Assembly: GCA_963422705.1 (NCBI GenBank)
Contig: OY730443.1
Span: 1,860,001 to 1,924,000, forward strand
Length of the DNA: 64,000 nucleotides
Source: G963422705 sp963422705
GTDB lineage: Bacteria > Poribacteria > WGA-4E > WGA-3G
Reading direction: 5' to 3'
Shown piece after piece: positions 1 to 8,243 of the stretch. The notes below the pieces were generated by a model. The model was given only the letters and a program-made list of their open reading frames with translations. It ran no database searches and was not told where the DNA came from. The first letter of the stretch is position 1, and the number at the start of each line of letters is the position of its first letter. Both the position numbers and the translations under genes were made by a program.

Positions 1-77
1 TGGAATCGGTAGACACAATGGACTTAAAATCCATCGCCTCTTAAAAAGGTGTGAGGGTTCAAGTCCCTCCTCGACCA
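1..77 (+). tRNA. tRNA-Leu (anticodon TAA), 5' end cut by window edge
   Basis: The anticodon loop reads CTTAAAA with anticodon TAA. The D-loop TGGAATCGGTAGACAC is typical of leucine tRNA, a long variable arm is present, and the T-arm is GAGGG-TTCAAGT-CCCTC. The acceptor 3' strand CTCGACC ends with discriminator A at 77. CCA is not encoded. About ten bases of the 5' acceptor strand lie before the window. Confidence 0.93.
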
Positions 78-128
78 TTTGGTAATTCGTAAGGGGCTTG
101 TCGGGGGTAATTCTCCCATCCATCTTGG

Positions 129-202
<74 letters not shown>

Positions 203-245
203 TTTCTGTTCCGTTTATCTTATCGGGTGCACTTTTTAGCCTTTT

Positions 246-317
246 GCCGGTGTAGCTCAGTGGTAGAGCACACGACTCATAATCGTGCTGTCCGGAGTTC
301 AACTCTCCGCACCGGCA
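246..317 (+). tRNA. elongator tRNA-Met (CAT)
   Basis: Acceptor GCCGGTG pairs with CACCGGC, followed by discriminator A. The anticodon stem-loop is CACGA-CTCATAA-TCGTG with anticodon CAT. It lacks the initiator features of the tRNA just upstream. A CAT anticodon could also belong to a lysidine-modified tRNA-Ile2, whose modifying enzyme TilS is encoded immediately downstream, but the stem resembles elongator methionine tRNA more. Confidence 0.88.
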
Positions 318-409
318 TTTAAGTTGGTTTCCGCTGCTAAAGAACGTTTTCGTTAAAGTTTGGCGATGCGTTATCAAATCAATACCGAATCAATTTTGAG
401 ACGTGTCTC

Positions 410-1906
410 ATGACACCCCCCTTTGTGCGAGCGCTGCATCGCTTTATTTTTCAACATGCTATGATAGCAGCAGGCGAAAAGGTGATTGTTGGTGTTTCCG
501 GTGGTGCCGACTCTCTAGCGCTTCTGTACGGATTACATTCTCTTCAAACCGAGTTAGATTTTTCCCTCCATGTAGCCCATTTAAATCACTGCCTCCGGCC
601 TGATGCGTGTACCGATGCGGAATTTGTGCGTCAACACGTGGCGCGTTTGGGGCTGCCCTTCACGCTCCGTACTGTTGATGTCGGTGGGATGCTGAAGCGG
701 TTAAAGCTTTCAGTTGAAACCGCGGGCCGCGCGGCGCGCTACGAATTTTACGAATCTCTGTCTGTGCAAATCGGTGCGCCTAAAATCGCATTAGGGCACC
801 ATCAGGATGATACTGCGGAAACGGTGCTGATGAACCTGATTCGTGGGGCTGCCACCACCGGATTAAAAGGGATTGCTCCTATCAGAGAGGGGCTGAATCC
901 CTTATCGAAAAACCGTCAATCGCAGAACAAATCCAGAGGTGCCATTCCGTTAGTTATTCGGCCGCTCGCGGGGTTCACTCGCGAAAATATCGAAACATTT
1001 CTTGATGCGATAGGTATCAAACCGCTACACGATTCAACCAACACGGATACCCGTTTCCTCCGGAACCGCATTCGACATGAGCTAATCCCGCTGCTTGAAG
1101 ACACCTATAATCCGAATATCAAAAGGGGGTTAGTCCATACTGCGACAGTGTTAAGTGCTGAATCCGACTATCTTCACGGGCTAGCGTCTGAGGCGTTCAA
1201 AGCCTGTCAGCTTCAGACGAACAAATCACACGCCCTCACCGCAGGGTATCAAAAGCGGATAGTCTTAGAGAGGGAAAAGTTTTGCCAGTATCATATTGCG
1301 TTACAGCGCCGGATTCTCAGGCACGCGGTTGCTGAATTTCAGGGGCAGCTCACCAATTTCTATTTTCAACACCACCAAGCAATCCTTGATATGGTGAATG
1401 GGGATAAGCCTAATACTGTCCTAACGCTGCCGGCCGGTTTACAATTCCGGCGGGCTTACGAGCAACTGATTTTTGAGACAGAGGCGAGCACTGCACAAAA
1501 AGACTTCATCCACCCGGTTGCAGCTAGCGGTGAAACGTTTATCCCTGCTTTAAACGCAACCCTTATCGCGGAACTGGTGAGAACTTCTCTAGACGATGTG
1601 ATTCAGATTCCGGATGGTACGTTTGAAGCGATATTTGATTGGGACACAATTCAATTGCCACTAATCGTTCGCAACCGAAAGCCTGGTGACAAGTTTCAAC
1701 CGTATGGAATGAACGGAACTAAGAAACTTAAAGATTTTTTTATTGATGCCAAGCTCCCTCTTTATGAACGCGATTGCGTGCCACTCCTTGTCAGTGGGGC
1801 TGAAATTTTGTGGGTTGTCGGCTATACGACGAGTGAACGTAACCGGGTACACGACGGTACTCAAAACTATCTCTGCTTACAATATGCGTTGGAACCGCGA
1901 TGTTGA
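410..1906 (+). CDS. tilS: tRNA(Ile)-lysidine synthase TilS
   Basis: The enzyme uses ATP to attach lysine to C34 of tRNA-Ile(CAU), so that it reads AUA instead of AUG. The 498-residue protein has the PP-loop ATP pyrophosphatase motif SGGADSLALL near residue 31, the downstream GHHQDDTAETVLMNLIRG helix, and the RNRIRHELIP segment typical of the family. The C-terminal TilS domain (RKPGDKFQPYGMNGTKKLKD) sits near residue 425, so this is a full-length TilS with both domains. The ATG at 410 has little Shine-Dalgarno sequence. An in-frame ATG about 17 codons later (MIAAGEKVIVGVSGG) is a possible alternative. It follows two CAT-anticodon tRNAs and overlaps hpt by 7 bases, indicating translational coupling. 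Confidence 0.95.
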   Translation: MTPPFVRALHRFIFQHAMIAAGEKVIVGVSGGADSLALLYGLHSLQTELDFSLHVAHLNHCLRPDACTDAEFVRQHVARLGLPFTLRTVDVGGMLKRLKLSVETAGRAARYEFYESLSVQIGAPKIALGHHQDDTAETVLMNLIRGAATTGLKGIAPIREGLNPLSKNRQSQNKSRGAIPLVIRPLAGFTRENIETFLDAIGIKPLHDSTNTDTRFLRNRIRHELIPLLEDTYNPNIKRGLVHTATVLSAESDYLHGLASEAFKACQLQTNKSHALTAGYQKRIVLEREKFCQYHIALQRRILRHAVAEFQGQLTNFYFQHHQAILDMVNGDKPNTVLTLPAGLQFRRAYEQLIFETEASTAQKDFIHPVAASGETFIPALNATLIAELVRTSLDDVIQIPDGTFEAIFDWDTIQLPLIVRNRKPGDKFQPYGMNGTKKLKDFFIDAKLPLYERDCVPLLVSGAEILWVVGYTTSERNRVHDGTQNYLCLQYALEPRC

Positions 1907-2526
1907 CGCCCCAATCTATTCTCATTTCTGAATCTGATATTCGCTATCGTGTTGGCGAGATGGGCATCCAAATCGCCAACGATTATAAAAAACAGGAGCT
2001 TTTTCTGCTTTGCGTGTTAGGCGGTGCGGTTCTGTTTTACGCGGATTTGGCACGCGCAATTTATCGGGTACACTGTCAAGAATCAGCTCAACCGGGGATA
2101 AAGTCTGTGGGCTCAGTGTCTCTCCGTTTTGAGTTTGTTCAACTTTCCAGCTACAGAAATAAGACGGAGCCATCAGCCGTTGAACTCATTCACGGTGGAA
2201 GCGATTCGCTGACGAACAAGCATGTGCTCATCGTAGAGGATATTGTTGACAAAGGGCGTACCTTAGCGTTTCTCTTGGCGCATCTCAAGACGCTAAACCT
2301 GAAGACGGTTAAAGTTTGCACGCTTCTCAACAAACCGTATGCACGTAAAGTCCCTGTCAACATTGATTATTGTGGCTTTGATATTCCGGACGTTTTCGTT
2401 GTCGGTTACGGGCTGGATTACGCCGGGAAGTATCGGAATTTCCCCTACGTCGCTGTTTTAGGGGAAACCTCGGAGAAACAGACAGGTGAATCTTTGGTTT
2501 ACCCCGGAAAGGGTTCAGCTGAGTAA
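1900..2526 (+). CDS. hpt: hypoxanthine phosphoribosyltransferase
   Basis: Purine salvage enzyme joining hypoxanthine or guanine to PRPP. The 208-residue protein carries the N-terminal SESDIRYRVGEMGIQIA segment, the LLCVLGGAVLFYADL loop and the PRPP-binding motif VLIVEDIVDKGRTLAFLL near residue 110, then the GFDIPDVFVVGYGLDYAGKYRNFP tail region characteristic of HGPRTs. It is slightly longer than the usual 175-185 residues. The start overlaps the end of tilS. The tilS-hpt pair is a widely conserved neighbourhood in which ftsH often follows; here ftsH is absent and a cytochrome gene with its own promoter comes next. Confidence 0.93.
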   Translation: MLTPQSILISESDIRYRVGEMGIQIANDYKKQELFLLCVLGGAVLFYADLARAIYRVHCQESAQPGIKSVGSVSLRFEFVQLSSYRNKTEPSAVELIHGGSDSLTNKHVLIVEDIVDKGRTLAFLLAHLKTLNLKTVKVCTLLNKPYARKVPVNIDYCGFDIPDVFVVGYGLDYAGKYRNFPYVAVLGETSEKQTGESLVYPGKGSAE

Positions 2527-2632
2527 TTCGGTAGCAAGCTTCCGGAAATTTCTATTCCCTACAAAGATAAAAAAGTATAGGGTGCGGTTGTTCTAGAAAC
2601 CCAACGATTTCCGCTGCGCGCGCTATTTTTTT

Positions 2633-2661
2633 TTGACAATTTATCGCGATTCTGCTAAAAT
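2633..2661 (+). promoter_or_regulatory. sigma70-type promoter for the cytochrome c gene
   Basis: A perfect -35 TTGACA (2633-2638) is followed after 17 bases by TAAAAT (2656-2661). It lies in the intergenic region after hpt and about 90 bases before the cytochrome start, so it separates that gene from the tilS-hpt unit. Confidence 0.75.
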
Positions 2662-2749
2662 TTTTGTAAATCGCCTATCAATTGACGGTTGGCTATTACC
2701 AGTCCTGAAATTAATAAATTAATTGAAATAAAGAATAAGGAGATTCTTG

Positions 2750-3538
2750 ATGCATAAATGTGTTTGGTTTATACTGGGTATAGTATTTGTAATCGGGTTG
2801 GTTTTCCTTTCCGATGCGCAGCTATCTGAAAAAGCGCAACTCGGGCGCGAATTGTTCCACGATGCAACATTTAAAGGCACGATTTCCGCAACTGCGCCGC
2901 CGGGTGAGAAAAAATCCACCGGTCTCTCCTGCGCGAACTGTCATGCTGATTTTGATGAGAAGGCAAATCCGGATGGGCTGATTCGGGCGGGGCACAGCGT
3001 TGTTGGTGTTCCGCACCGTGGTGAGGCCAAAGGCGGCATGATTCAAGGTGCTGATTTTGCGCGTTCAGCCGGTGGGGCTGGCTTCTGCTATGAGCATTTT
3101 TTACAAGGTGTCCCGGCGGCTAAGGTGAATCCGACTGCCATCCCCGCGGAATATGCCGCGGCGCTGATGGCTTATTTTGAGGCAATTTCTGGTGACAATA
3201 AAGGAACTCAGTTCACCATGGAGATGTTGGACGCGGATGCGAAAAAAGCTGTCGGCGAGAAGCTTGTGACGATGGCAGGTGATAGCAAGAAAGGCTGGGA
3301 GCTTTTCGGGCGCGCTTGTATCGTCTGTCACCCGACAGTCCGTAAAGCGGGCATCGGGCCACAACTCGTGCGTTCTAGAGCGCCACGCAATATCGACAAA
3401 CTGATGGAGCGATGGGCAATCAAAATTCGCGGTGGTGGTTCACTCATGCCGTTCTACGCTTCCGATATCTTGTCTGAACAGGACATCGCCGATATCCTCG
3501 CGTTTCTCCGACAAGAAATAGAAAGTACGAAAAGGTAA
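2750..3538 (+). CDS. periplasmic diheme c-type cytochrome
   Basis: An exported electron-transfer protein of 262 residues. A hydrophobic signal segment (MHKCVWFILGIVFVIGLVFL) starts the protein. Two heme c motifs are visible: CANCH near residue 63 and CIVCH near residue 195, with candidate distal methionine ligand in GGGSLMPFY near residue 230 and the closing helix SEQDIADILAFLRQEIE. The first half recalls cytochrome c peroxidase-type heme domains (LGRELFHDATF) and the second a class I cytochrome c fold. AAGGAG at 2737-2742 is spaced 7 bases from ATG 2750, which is preferred over the in-frame TTG at 2747. The physiological partner is unknown. Confidence 0.85.
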   Translation: MHKCVWFILGIVFVIGLVFLSDAQLSEKAQLGRELFHDATFKGTISATAPPGEKKSTGLSCANCHADFDEKANPDGLIRAGHSVVGVPHRGEAKGGMIQGADFARSAGGAGFCYEHFLQGVPAAKVNPTAIPAEYAAALMAYFEAISGDNKGTQFTMEMLDADAKKAVGEKLVTMAGDSKKGWELFGRACIVCHPTVRKAGIGPQLVRSRAPRNIDKLMERWAIKIRGGGSLMPFYASDILSEQDIADILAFLRQEIESTKR

Positions 3539-3734
3539 ACCGTCCACAGTCAGGAGAATCGGGCTCTGGAAGGCTCCGGAACTCTTCCCCGGACCCGACA
3601 GATTCGTTGGCTGCTCCCGCTCTATTGTAACTGTTTCTCTTCCTATTCGTTGTTATTTTTAGGTTTCAGGACGCGGGCATTAGCTTCGATGTTTAGATGC
3701 CTAAAGCCATGAACCTCTTATGAAAACGTATTTT

Positions 3735-3761
3735 TTTTAGAACTTCCAAATCGTTCTAAAA
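3735..3761. promoter_or_regulatory. 9-bp perfect inverted repeat upstream of the lipoprotein gene
   Basis: TTTTAGAAC (3735-3743) and GTTCTAAAA (3753-3761) form a perfect inverted repeat with a 9-base spacer, 22 bases before the start codon at 3784. The position and symmetry suit an operator or a 5' untranslated hairpin. The 245-base stretch from 3539 shows no gene and no convincing terminator. Confidence 0.4.
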
Positions 3762-3783
3762 TACTAAAAAAAGAGGGGGAGTT

Positions 3784-4314
3784 ATGAGAGCATCTCAATT
3801 CCTGAATTTATTTAACATTTTCCTTGTGAATTGTGTCTTAATTTTTTCTAGCTGTGGTGGTAGCAACCTCAATAACCCTATAGCTGAATCCGAGACAACG
3901 GATGCAACTAACGATGCGACTGATGATATTATTGAGTTAACGGCTGACTCGGAGAGAACAAACGCTGACGCGAAAGCTGCAGAACTTAACGTCAAGGTTA
4001 CTGTTACGAAGAAAACAGTGAACCCCGGAGATGATGTGGAGTTAACAGCTTCGGTAAAAGGGGTTAAAGGTACTAGTGTCACATTGCACTGGCTGAACGT
4101 TACCAATCATGGTACGCTTTCCGCCACAGATGAAAATCAGGTTACCTGGACTGCTCCGGATAAATTGGACGGGGAAAGTGTCCAGGTTGAAGTAATCCAA
4201 TTAGTTGTAACAGTGATTAGCGAGATAGTTTCTGTTGGTACGTCTGGAATTGATACTGATACCCAGATTTTGTCGGAAACGAAGACAATATTGCTAAGTG
4301 TAGAGGATGGTTAG
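3784..4314 (+). CDS. lipoprotein with a bacterial Ig-like domain
   Basis: A 176-residue protein of unknown role. The hydrophobic N-terminus ends in a lipobox-like FSSC-G near residue 25, suggesting a lipid-anchored envelope protein. A low-complexity Thr/Asp/Ala-rich linker (about 30-65) leads into a beta-rich segment with VTVTKKTVNPGDDVELTASV, the opening strand pattern of Big/PKD-type Ig-like domains, followed by a LHWLNVTNHGTLS strand. A GAGGGGGAG Shine-Dalgarno precedes ATG 3784. It lies between a cytochrome and two peptidoglycan-active genes. No catalytic motif is visible, so adhesion or structural use is only inference. Confidence 0.7.
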   Translation: MRASQFLNLFNIFLVNCVLIFSSCGGSNLNNPIAESETTDATNDATDDIIELTADSERTNADAKAAELNVKVTVTKKTVNPGDDVELTASVKGVKGTSVTLHWLNVTNHGTLSATDENQVTWTAPDKLDGESVQVEVIQLVVTVISEIVSVGTSGIDTDTQILSETKTILLSVEDG

Positions 4315-4377
4315 CATATTTAATTGATGCGAGCGCTGCTCCGGGCGCAATATTTTTTGGAGAAGGGTCGGTATTAG

Positions 4378-5166
4378 ATGATAAAATTGCTTCATATTTT
4401 TCTGGTTGTTTTATTCCTGGTTTTAATATTCAACATTGCTTTAGATGCTGAGGTACAACATAACGTTCAGCATGGAGAAACCTTGTCGGAGATTTCCGAG
4501 AAGTATGGGGTATCTCTTAAATCTATTCTTGAAACCAACGGTATTCTGAACCAGCACCGGTTACAGATTGGGCAAATGTTGCTGATTCCTGTAAAACAGG
4601 TGGTAGAACCGGCTCAAGGGATATGGTATAAGGTTCAGCAAGGCGATACGTTATCTGAAATTGCGCTTCGTTATGGGATTGAATGGAAAAAGCTTCAATT
4701 CATCAATAGTATCTCCTCCGCTCGGCGCATCCGAGTGGGTGCGAAAATTTTTATTCCGAACGGCAAAGGGGTTACCTTCGCATGCCCGTTAAAAATACCG
4801 ATACATGTGACATCAGGGTATGGACGTCGATTTCATCCGATTCTCGGCCGCTACCGCTTGCACGAAGGTATAGACTTGCGGGCATCTATTGGAACTCGCG
4901 TTTACGCTGTCCAAGCTGGAGAAATCATCTATGCCGGACGAAAAGGTGGTTACGGTAAAATCATTGGCATCCAACACGATGGTGATTTTACAACATGGTA
5001 TGGGCACTTGTCAAGAATCAGAGTCTCTGTCGGAGAAAGTGTGGGGCAGGGCAAGGTTATCGGGCTCACAGGGGATACAGGCTTTTCAACAGGACCACAC
5101 TTACATTTCGAAATCCGTTACAAAGGAAAAAGCGAAAATCCCGCTCGCTACCTCGCTCTTCCGTGA
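4378..5166 (+). CDS. LysM-LysM-M23 peptidoglycan endopeptidase
   Basis: A secreted cell-wall hydrolase of 262 residues in the NlpD/MepM style. A signal segment (1-23) precedes two LysM peptidoglycan-binding repeats at about 28-71 (VQHGETLSEISEKYGVS) and 84-127 (VQQGDTLSEIALRYGIE), then an M23 domain at about 145-259. The metal ligands of M23 are intact: H162 and D166 in LHEGIDLR, and HLH at 241-243, so the protein should be an active lysostaphin-type endopeptidase rather than a degenerate activator. A GGAGAAGGG-like ribosome binding site lies upstream of ATG 4378. The next gene starts inside its 3' end in another frame, so the two are probably translated as a coupled pair. Confidence 0.9.
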   Translation: MIKLLHIFLVVLFLVLIFNIALDAEVQHNVQHGETLSEISEKYGVSLKSILETNGILNQHRLQIGQMLLIPVKQVVEPAQGIWYKVQQGDTLSEIALRYGIEWKKLQFINSISSARRIRVGAKIFIPNGKGVTFACPLKIPIHVTSGYGRRFHPILGRYRLHEGIDLRASIGTRVYAVQAGEIIYAGRKGGYGKIIGIQHDGDFTTWYGHLSRIRVSVGESVGQGKVIGLTGDTGFSTGPHLHFEIRYKGKSENPARYLALP

Positions 5167-6577
5167 ACGAAGATGGTTTTTCATAGCGATTCTGTTACTT
5201 ATATTCACGTGCAAATCATTAGGACAAAACAGTTTATCGGAGTCCAGCCGCTTGAGGCCCGAAATTGGCACCCGTGCTCTCGGTTTAGGGGGGGCATTTA
5301 TTAGCAATGCCGATGACGCGACAGGGGCATTTTGGAACCCTGCCGGATTAGCATCCTTAGAAGCCGGAAGCGTTGTCTATGATTTATCTCAAGGGGCGGT
5401 TTCTCTCGCCTACCCTATTAATCCGATTGGCACCTTCGGTTTGAATGTGCTCGACTTTGATTTCCTGGACAGGTTTTTGGTGAAACATCCGAACAACCCC
5501 ATCGGCACCTTTCAGTACGGAAGCAATCAGCTTCTGTTTTCTTATGCACGAACATTTGATAAAGTGCAACTTGGTGCAAATTTTGGGTATAATCGGGCGC
5601 CGTACCTCAGTAGCCAGTGGGCTCCCAATTATGATGTCGGCACCGTAGTGAAGTTCAATCGTAACCTAGCCTTGGGCATGCGAGTTCGTGATATCTCCGG
5701 TGTTGTTATCTATGATAGAAATATGAGAGTCTTGCAAACATTTGACTCACAGTTTTCTTTAGGTGTGACGGTAACCCCTCATCCCATTCTCCACTGGCAT
5801 AGCCGGGTAGATGCGACATCATGGCGTTTTGGCACGGGACTGGAACTCTACTTGAAAAACTTTTCCGCTCGAATAGGTTCTAGCTTTGAGAATTTTCCTT
5901 CTCTGGAACCGCGTTTTTGGGGGCTAGGATTCTCATACCCCCAATCCGGCCTGCGGTTTCACTATACGTATCTAAACCAGTTTGATTTAGTGTACAAACA
6001 TCTCCTTTCCGTTGGATTCGACTTCGTAGGCTCACGAAAATCCCCAAAAGTATCCGAAAAAGTATCAGAACTTCTTCCTGAAAAAAGGGCGATTAGCAAA
6101 AAGGGTTCAACATATCGGGCTGTACAGATTGCGAAACAGTACGGTATTGAATTGGAACTCCTCCTTGCGCTAGTTTATGTCGAATCTTCTTTTAATCCGC
6201 AGGCGATATCGAGAAATGGTGCTGCCGGCTTGATGCAGTTAATGCCTGCAACTGCCCAAGGGTTGGGGCTTAAAGTCCCAAATTATAAAAATAAACGGAA
6301 ACCTACCGTGGATTCGCGTGTTGATGAACGTTTCGAACCTGAAAAGAATCTCCATGCGGGGTTAACCTATTTTAGTAGCCTTGTGGAAAAATACGACGGT
6401 GACTATAAATTAGCCCTGGGTGCCTATAACGTTGGGCCGGGGAGAGTGAGGCAAGGTGTTACGCTTCCGAGTTCTGGCGCAAGATATAGGGATAAGGTGA
6501 TGAACCGCGTCGCGCGTTACATGAATGATAAATCGCTCATGGAAACAGATTTGAGAAAATTGGAATCAGTTTTGTAG
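5039..6577 (+). CDS. outer-membrane beta-barrel fused to a lytic transglycosylase domain
   Basis: Two-part protein of about 510 residues. A signal segment (RRWFFIAILLLIF) precedes a barrel-like region opening with RALGLGGAFISNADDATGAF and WNPAGLASL, the signature of PorV/PorQ or UPF0164-type OM barrels. The last 155 residues (from about 6109) are an SLT/goose-lysozyme-fold domain with catalytic Glu in VYVESSFNP, the GLMQLMPATAQ motif and AYNVGPGRV, so it should cleave glycan strands. The start is unresolved: no ATG, GTG or TTG lies just before the signal segment. GTG 5039 (GGAG only 3 bases upstream) or ATG 5000 and 4979, inside the M23 gene, would give an unusually long N-terminus. Coupling to the upstream endopeptidase gene is likely. 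Confidence 0.8.
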   Translation: MWGRARLSGSQGIQAFQQDHTYISKSVTKEKAKIPLATSLFRERRWFFIAILLLIFTCKSLGQNSLSESSRLRPEIGTRALGLGGAFISNADDATGAFWNPAGLASLEAGSVVYDLSQGAVSLAYPINPIGTFGLNVLDFDFLDRFLVKHPNNPIGTFQYGSNQLLFSYARTFDKVQLGANFGYNRAPYLSSQWAPNYDVGTVVKFNRNLALGMRVRDISGVVIYDRNMRVLQTFDSQFSLGVTVTPHPILHWHSRVDATSWRFGTGLELYLKNFSARIGSSFENFPSLEPRFWGLGFSYPQSGLRFHYTYLNQFDLVYKHLLSVGFDFVGSRKSPKVSEKVSELLPEKRAISKKGSTYRAVQIAKQYGIELELLLALVYVESSFNPQAISRNGAAGLMQLMPATAQGLGLKVPNYKNKRKPTVDSRVDERFEPEKNLHAGLTYFSSLVEKYDGDYKLALGAYNVGPGRVRQGVTLPSSGARYRDKVMNRVARYMNDKSLMETDLRKLESVL

Positions 6578-6670
6578 TTGAAATCCGCTGCGTTCTTCAA
6601 CTTTGTCTTTCCGACTTGATGTAGTCAGGTAAGGCAATAGGAAGAACACTTGTCTAATAGGAGTAAAAAT

Positions 6671-7933
6671 ATGGATGCGATTCGATTAGCAATCGTTGGC
6701 TGCGGCGGGATGGGGCACCGCCACATGTATGGCTTGGCAGCGCTTCATGGTGTCGGATGGGAGTCGTTCACTCTAGTTGCTGCCTGTGACACGGTTCAAG
6801 CAAATGCGGAATCTTTAGCGTCACAAGCCGCGGAGCGCTTTGGTACACGTCCTGCGGTGGTTAGTAGTCTTGAGGAACTGGCTGAAATCGGTGTTGATGC
6901 TGTTGATGTCACGACAACGCCGCCCTATCATCATACGGTAGCCGTTGAAACGCTTGAACGGGGGTGGCATACGATGGTTGAAAAACCGATGGGGCTAACC
7001 GTTCGTGCATGTAACCAGATTCGTCGTGCTGCGGATGCCTCCGGTGCGGTGCTGAGTGTCGCTGAAAACTACCGTCGTGACCCGGTTAATCGGCTTGCCA
7101 AGGCACTTCTCGCTGCAGAAGTCATCGGCAAACCACGTTTTCTCATCCATCATGCAATTGGCGGTTCAAATCGGATGCTTATCTCAGTATGGCGTCATCA
7201 GAAAGAACAGAGTGGCGTGTTGCTTGATGTTGGCGTTCACTACGCGGACATGATTGAGTATCTACTTGGGGAGGTGGAGACGGTTTACGCGCAAACGCGT
7301 CTTCACGAACCGATACGCCACAATCCGGCTGCGATAAGTGGCGAATCCGGTTCAAACCCCGCCGGGGTATACACAAAGTGGCAGCAGCAAATGCCCGCCG
7401 AATTTGAGGCGACTGCTGAAGATGCGGCTTACGCCACGTTGACTTTCAAAAATGGTGTTGTTGGGCAATACATTGAAGAACATGGTGCCTGGGGGCAAGG
7501 CGGCTGGACTCGACAAATTCACGGTTCAAAAGGTTCAATGACGCTCCCCGGTGACAGAAGCGGTAGACTTATCGCCCTGAATATCGATGGCGAAGGGACT
7601 ATTAGCGATGAAAGACTTCTCTCTTTTGTTCCTGATTTTCATCTTGATGCGGTAACGACGGCGCTGTTCAACGGTAACCGGCTCTGGCATTACGATTTTC
7701 CGTTCCAGCAAACCGATGCGAAGATTATTGGGATTGAATACGGGGATTTCGCTGAGGCGATTGCTGGGAATCGTGAGGTTGAAGTTAACGCGTATCAAGG
7801 GGCGCGTTCCGTTGCGCTCTGCTATGCCATGCTTGAATCTGGCGCAACCGGAAAAATCGTTACGCTCGAGCAGATGTTGGATGAATCTATCAACACCTAT
7901 CAGCGTGAAATTGACGAAGGACTGGGAATTTAA
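6671..7933 (+). CDS. Gfo/Idh/MocA family NAD(P)-dependent oxidoreductase
   Basis: A 420-residue sugar or polyol dehydrogenase-like protein. The N-terminal Rossmann fold begins with LAIVGCGGMGHRHMYGL, and the family EKP motif is seen in MVEKPMGLTV near residue 105. The C-terminal domain contains GVLLDVGVHYADMIEYLLG, with the Asp and His commonly used in catalysis. AGGAG at 6659-6663 with 7-base spacing fixes the start at ATG 6671. The substrate cannot be read from sequence. A decayed relative lies just downstream past an insertion element (9123-9430), so this was probably one of a tandem pair. Confidence 0.9.
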   Translation: MDAIRLAIVGCGGMGHRHMYGLAALHGVGWESFTLVAACDTVQANAESLASQAAERFGTRPAVVSSLEELAEIGVDAVDVTTTPPYHHTVAVETLERGWHTMVEKPMGLTVRACNQIRRAADASGAVLSVAENYRRDPVNRLAKALLAAEVIGKPRFLIHHAIGGSNRMLISVWRHQKEQSGVLLDVGVHYADMIEYLLGEVETVYAQTRLHEPIRHNPAAISGESGSNPAGVYTKWQQQMPAEFEATAEDAAYATLTFKNGVVGQYIEEHGAWGQGGWTRQIHGSKGSMTLPGDRSGRLIALNIDGEGTISDERLLSFVPDFHLDAVTTALFNGNRLWHYDFPFQQTDAKIIGIEYGDFAEAIAGNREVEVNAYQGARSVALCYAMLESGATGKIVTLEQMLDESINTYQREIDEGLGI

Positions 7934-8051
7934 TCACGGGCATTCAGGCGTGAAGCCCACTGCTTTAGCTGTGGAACGAAAGCCTGCTACCCCCTTGTGT
8001 CAAGAAAAAACTTGACAATTACGAAAGAATGTATAAGTATAATATCAGGTT

Positions 8052-8092
8052 GGCAAGCATACTACGCGTAGTCTCTTGGCTACGGGCTTGCC
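8052..8092 (+). promoter_or_regulatory. leader hairpin of the TnpB element, shared with the copy at 63910
   Basis: GGCAAGC (8052-8058) pairs with GCTTGCC (8086-8092), with a smaller palindrome ACTACGCGTAGT in the loop. The same arrangement (ATAnTATCA, GTTGGCA, CATAC, then a closing stem) occurs at 63897-63950. It may be a left-end structure needed for transposition or a structured RNA leader of tnpB. Confidence 0.5.
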
Positions 8093-8243
8093 TCCGATGT
8101 TGTAGCGGAAACGGATTAGGTCTCTGTCGTGGAAACTGCGTAAACAAACTAAAGTTGTTCGTCGAAAGAACCACACCGCGGATAAAAAAACGATACGCGT
8201 TCGCGAGAACCCAATCCGCAAAACAGTATGGAAACAGGACAGG

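Noticed and set aside
403..603. 66-codon plus-strand frame at the start of tilS
   Set aside because: Out of frame with the clear PP-loop motif of TilS and without ribosome binding site.
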